A DNA stretch of 33,606 bases, from NCBI GenBank assembly GCA_013054445.1, contig JAAMPI010000517.1, positions 1 to 33,606 of the forward strand. Reading direction: 5' to 3'. Source of the DNA: Cudoniella acicularis. Its lineage: Eukaryota; Ascomycota; Leotiomycetes; Helotiales; Helotiaceae. Under the pieces are notes generated by a model that did not search any database, had not been told where the DNA came from, and was given only the letters and a program-made list of their open reading frames with translations. A program made the translations under genes and the position numbers. Shown here piece by piece: positions 29,428 to 33,606 of this stretch (position 1 is the first letter of the stretch; each line of letters starts with the position of its first letter).

Positions 29428-30533
29428 TCAGATATTCTTGGTAACACCTGGCTGAATGGTCTCCAGAATATCCATAAACTCTCGATGCACACGTTCTTGA
29501 GTCGTTGCTCCTTCCTTGCTCCTGACAAACGCGCTTGGCTCTTTGACTTTGCACTCGCTCATATACTGACCGTGACTCTCGTCTCCAGCAGCTGCACTGT
29601 GAACTAGCGTACGGCTGCCGACCTCTGTTGTTCGTGCAATCAACGCTTTGGCGATCGTAAGAATGTAGCTAGCCACTCCCTAACATTTAGTAATCAAGTT
29701 AGCGCCGTGTTTCATGCGTTAGAACGAGGTCAAGATGTGATAGAGCCATACCTCAACACTTTTGTCGAGCTCCGAATGACACAAGCCTGGATTAACATTG
29801 TTAAGAATCACAGGCTCCGACGCATGTGCACTCTTTTGCATTGCCGCAGCTATGGAGCGGACGAGAAGAACTTCGAGAAGTTTCGAGGTATTGTATCGAT
29901 CTGCGAGGTACGACTTTTTGTCCTTTTTGAAGGCCTCAAAAACCGAGGATTCGTGACGTTCTTGAAATTTGGCCTTCCAGTTATTAGCTTCGAAAATCAG
30001 TGATTGGGGAATCCGGGGCAACGCACATTTTCATGGACAACAGAGCTTGTTATTACCAGCCTTGATGTCTGCCCAGTCTTTCCTCTCGACCTTCTCAGGA
30101 CCGGGAAAAGGTTGAGCGCGAGTAGAAATGTGCCAATAACATTGACCGCGATGCTGATCTCAGTTCCTTCTGCTGCTTCGAAGGTGTTTCTTAAAATGCC
30201 CGCATTGGCAACCACGACGTCCAATCGGTCTAGCGAATCGCACTTTGCTGCGAAGGCTTTGACGGAATTGAAATTGGACATGTCTACCTGCCACACCTCG
30301 ACGACGTTTTTCCGGCTCGTGGAGGCTTCGATGGAGGCTTTCGCGTCTTCACCTTTCTTTACCGATCTCACCGCAAGGATTACTCGCGCGGCATCAAGTT
30401 GTACAAAGTGGCGTGCTGCTTCGAGGCCCAGGCCGGTGTTGGAGCCTGTGACGATGATGGTTTGTCCTGCAAAGGAAGTTGTAGGCAGGGGAATAGCTTG
30501 CCGTTGAGCGCGAATTGCAGCGAGTGAGGACAT
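29428..30533 (-). CDS. Short-chain dehydrogenase/reductase (retinol-dehydrogenase-like), three exons
   Basis: Exons 30533-30027, 29973-29752 and 29679-29428 join in phase 0. The introns are 53 bp (GTGCGT..GGAAG, with GCTAATAAC as branch site) and 72 bp (GTATGG..GTTAG). The product is 326 aa. The cofactor site is TGSNTGLGLEAARHF (about residues 30-44). VDMSNFNSVKAFA and NAG follow, with ITSSVVHEN near the catalytic Ser and YNTSK as the YxxxK motif in exon 2. NPGLCHSEL and ARTTEVGSRTLVHSAAAG are characteristic of the fungal WW-oxidoreductase/retinol-dehydrogenase-type branch. The spliced junction HEN-AKFQERHESS restores the usual family sequence, which supports the intron. The ATG context is ACAATGT. 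Cytosolic NAD(P)-dependent oxidoreductase of unknown substrate. Together with the MDR gene it could serve a small metabolic pathway, but that is inference from proximity. Confidence 0.9.
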
Positions 30534-31267
30534 TGTTGGCTGTGGGAGGTGTGGTGAAGATTGTGGGATATTTAATGGGAAAGAACTCTGGAGCAGGTAA
30601 AATGTGAATGAGGCTTGTGGAAGGCTTGTGAGTGTAAATAAAACAATGAAGAGGAATGATGTGATACAAACTGCAAGGATGGCCCGAGCTTGACAGAGTG
30701 TACACGCGAGACATGGAGGCCAATCCCGCCGATTGACAAATGCAAGTCAGACTAGAGAAAGCTTAATTAAGTTAAGGTAATGGGAAATTGGTGATGAGGA
30801 TGCGGCTGATCAGTAAACATCGAGTATCTCGCTTACCTAGGTAGAGTTAATTGATTACTTAACAATCCCGGGCATCGTGTTGAGCGCCCCCCTTTCACTC
30901 CCCTTTCATCCCCCATTTCGGTAACGGGGAAAATGTTGTGCCGCGCGCTGTCAATCGTACCTATCTTCGGCTTTGCCACCGAGCCCGATACTGGCAATGT
31001 AGGAGGTACAGTACTTCATAAAAAAAAAAGTCTGTGCGAATGGAAAGGGCATGGGTACCAGAAGGCTATTCCTTGTTAATGCACTTTTGAGGCCGCCTAT
31101 GCTTGATCAAGAATTTGATAAATATTCAAGGCCAAGAGTACCAAGGCCGAGTATCCACCAAGCATCATAAGTACTGCTACTGAGGGAACTTGACGACAGA
31201 GCAAAGACATGCTCCACGTGCAACTAACCAACTGCGTGTTTTCGAAATGCAACCTAGAGCCAGCACG
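30534..31267. other. Intergenic, promoter side of the SDR gene
   Basis: Contains a TTAAATATCC TATA-like word about 40 bp upstream of the SDR start on the minus strand, and an ACCTAGGTAG palindrome at 30837-30846. A near-identical palindrome occurs at 8755. No gene is recognised. Confidence 0.45.
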
Positions 31268-33060
31268 ATGTCGCTGCCGGATTCCATGTCCTGCCTCTCT
31301 TGTCGAATTCGTAAATTGAAATGTGATCGAGTGTGCATCGTGTTCCAAGTCGAAGCGCGAGTGCGGCTACCCGCGCGAAGCCCCGTCATACGAGAGCACT
31401 GGAGATAAGATTAGGTGACAATCTACCATCACGAAGACGTTGTCACACTTGCTAACCCGCTCGTGAAGCTCTGTTGGAGTCTAGGCTTGCCTTCCGCACG
31501 ACATTCCTGACGGGCGAGCCTATCAGAGAGAGAGAGAGAGAGAGAGAGAGGAAGAGGCCATCACAGCCAGCAACGGTACGGGAAATGGATTGCATCAAAA
31601 CGAATCTGATGGCATATCCCCAGCCATGACTGTAGATTATACGTTGGATGACGGCTGTGATTGTGTTGTACTTCCGACGGACGTGACTGCACGCAAACCC
31701 CCGGAAAGCCATTCACACGAGGGTGGAGATTTTAGATCGCAGGATCTTGTTCGCTTGAGCTTGCATGAGCCACTCCCTCCAAAAGAGATCCTGCAGGACT
31801 TGTAAGTGCAGCACTCGTACTACCCGATAAAACGCAAATGCTCACAAGCTTTGACCAAATCCATCACTGTATTCCGATAGTACACAAGTCGAGGTTTCTC
31901 GCTGCACTGAAGCTCGGGTCTGACCTGCGGCTGCCTTGGTACCAGCAATATGCCATGTGGTCTCTGGCAGCGTCCGTTTCAAGCAAGTATGAAAAGGTGT
32001 ACGAGATCTTTTACTAAAGAGCGAGGAAGTACGCTGAAGCTGCAGAGGGGAAGGTTAGTTCTTTTTCACCATTTACAGGCCTAGCTTACAGAATTGGAGG
32101 GACACGGCCAACCTTTCTTTACAGTATATGATGCACAATGCTGGCATCTGATCGCAACATTCGAAGCTCAAAGGATGTAATCTTACGTCGCAAAAGCCTG
32201 GATGAGTACTGGGAGATGTGTGCGCCTTGTTCAAATGATGGGCTTGTATTGTACTGACCAACCCGACTTCCATATGACGAAGAATCTCCTTCCGACAAAC
32301 GATTTTATTGAGCTGGAGGAGCACCGCAGGACTTTTTGGGTGGCATTTCTCAGTGGTCGTTGGGCCAGTGAATATAGCGGCTGGCTTACAACCATTAATG
32401 AAAGTCAAGTACGGGGTCACTCTCTTCTGTCGTGAAATTGCTAACGTGCTAGATCTACACAAATCTGCCTGTCTCAGAAGCAGCCTTCGAGCAGGGAATG
32501 GAGGAAACCAGCATTTCTCTCGCCGATGCTTTGGCCGATTACGGTACTTCAAGGCTACTTTCCCCTTTTCCCGGAGTTATCGTGGCAACTACACTGCTGG
32601 GCTATACCTCTTTGCATATCCGTTAGAGCAGAAACCCCAATTCCCTGAAACGGGTGACAGTCGGAAATTCTGGCGCAGACACCAAGAGACAGACAATACC
32701 CTGTCCAATACATTTATGCATCTCCAGGAACAATTCAAACTATCTCATGAACTTCCTGACCTGAATACTATTTTCTTGAATATGACCCTGCAAACGTCGG
32801 CCATTTGTCTTCATTAGACAGTTGTCAAAATGTCCGTAAAACGTCAGCATGATCACGGCTTTGTTGTCAAAAGCAGGGACAGATGCATCATAGCGGCTCA
32901 TGCAATTACGAGTGCCATGCGTCTAATCAGCCATCGTGATCTGCCCAAGTAGATTTCACATTCTGCACACCTTAGACCAAAGCTCACAACTTTAGATAAA
33001 TTCATGGACGGGATATTGCTTGTATGTAGCAGGCGTTGTATATTGCCACGACTTAAGACG
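31268..33060 (+). pseudogene. Zn2Cys6 transcription factor with fungal_trans domain, decayed
   Basis: The ATG at 31268 opens MSLPDSMSCLSCRIRKLKCD, the first half of a Zn2Cys6 cluster. The second half (CASCSKSKRECGYPREAPSY) follows immediately but in another frame, with the linker shortened, consistent with a small deletion. Later come the fungal-specific transcription factor domain pieces: KFLAALK-like HKSRFLAALKLGSDLRLPWY, YAMWSLAASVSSKYEKV, HRRTFWVAFLSGRWASEYSGW, SEAAFEQGMEETSISLADAL and FWRRHQETDNTLSNTFMHL. Stops interrupt it at 32015 (TAA), 32178 (TAA), 32815 (TAG) and 32950 (TAG), several where Gln is likely. A GTACGG..GCTAG intron near 32410-32450 is still readable. It cannot encode a working regulator. 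In fungi such genes often sit in the metabolic clusters they control; here the SDR and MDR genes are the nearest candidates. Confidence 0.83.
31525..31550 (+). repeat. (AG)13 microsatellite
   Basis: Twenty-six bases of pure AG lie within the regulator pseudogene, between the zinc cluster and the fungal_trans domain. It produces the Leu/Ser-repeat frame seen on the minus strand, which is not a gene. Confidence 0.9.
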
Positions 33061-33606
33061 CAGTCATCTGCCACATTCAGATGGTTTAACTAACCTCACA
33101 TTTTTTTTTGACAATGATGAAGATGATTGGGAAGTACCACTCAATCACTGGATATTTCACAGCTCAGCTAGAGCTCGAAACAGACGCTGTTGAGGGTAAT
33201 CAGTTCCGTAGCGGGGTTGCCGGGTGAATGGATAAATTCATCTCCCGCAAGTCCTTAGATGAGCACCACGCTCTTAACATGTCCCTCCCTACCCGTCATC
33301 AATCTGAACTAGTGAACAGACTTTCAAATTCACCTTCTTTGGAGGAGCGAGCAGCGGGGGTCGATTATTTGGGCATCAGGCTACAAGGCACTAACACACG
33401 CCTCCCGAGCGCTGTCCGCGTACAACTTCCTAATTGAGCTTAGTTTTGGAGCGAGCGAGACACCGATCTATCGATTACGTATACCGCCCCTGGTCTCGGG
33501 ACTAACCAATCATATAACTATATCGAATCCTACAGTTGGTATTTTTATGACTATCCCCTCGACCAGTGAGACATTGCTAGCGTTGCAGACAGGTGTGGCA
33601 TCCAAT
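33061..33606. other. Tail of the window, no clear gene
   Basis: An acidic DNDEDDWEVPLNHW-like frame near 33110-33160 and a 69-codon frame at 33228-33437 may be C-terminal debris of the regulator. I cannot support a gene. Confidence 0.35.

Noticed and set aside
31452..31712. Minus-strand frame with SLSLSLSL
   Set aside because: Produced by the (AG)13 microsatellite.
1..33606. tRNA, rRNA or CRISPR sequences
   Set aside because: No cloverleaf-like segment with A/B boxes, no rRNA core sequence and no regularly spaced repeats were found by eye.

Overview
The window looks like accessory, transposon-rich DNA from a filamentous ascomycete (Pezizomycotina). The evidence is short GT..AG introns of about 50-70 bp, families that are essentially fungal (HET, FunK1, DUF6594, Zn2Cys6 regulators, fungal MFS and NmrA-like proteins), Fot1/pogo, LTR and MITE elements, and many C-to-T/G-to-A changes in CpA/TpG context of the kind made by repeat-induced point mutation (RIP). 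I see no rRNA, tRNA or CRISPR array.

Layout. 1-700: MITE-like element. 1748-2523: four-exon gene for a small beta-trefoil-like protein. 2616-4308: two LTRs separating a HET C-terminal remnant from a truncated MFS transporter. 5156-7071: HET-domain gene. 7140-10551: decayed sequence with LTR-like repeats, a FunK1 kinase pseudogene lacking its catalytic core, and an abutting flavoprotein N-terminus. 11741-13693: second HET gene, with two TGG-to-TAG stops at its SWSW motif. 14584-15628: NmrA-like gene. 16953-24692: the most coherent block, with a TPR-CHAT protein, a convergent caspase-like (C14) protein, a small beta-barrel-type protein and a DUF6594 membrane protein. 25263-26831: Fot1-like transposon sitting between the 5' ends of two unrelated genes. 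27535-30533: an MDR reductase and a three-exon SDR with a TTA-flanked MITE between them. 31268 to about 33060: Zn2Cys6 regulator pseudogene.

Functional theme. Two HET genes (plus a HET remnant), a CHAT protein and a caspase-like protease are all families linked to fungal non-self recognition and regulated cell death. The CHAT protein keeps its Cys (C721) but has Tyr (Y654) where the catalytic His is expected, while the neighbouring C14 protein keeps both His and Cys. A pseudoprotease/protease pair is therefore the leading candidate for an undescribed system here. This is inference: nothing in the sequence proves that the two proteins cooperate.

The right end (MDR, SDR, NmrA fragment, dead Zn2Cys6 regulator) resembles the debris of a small metabolic cluster. 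Splice sites given below were worked out by hand from reading frame and GT/AG signals, and family names come from recalled motifs, with no database search.
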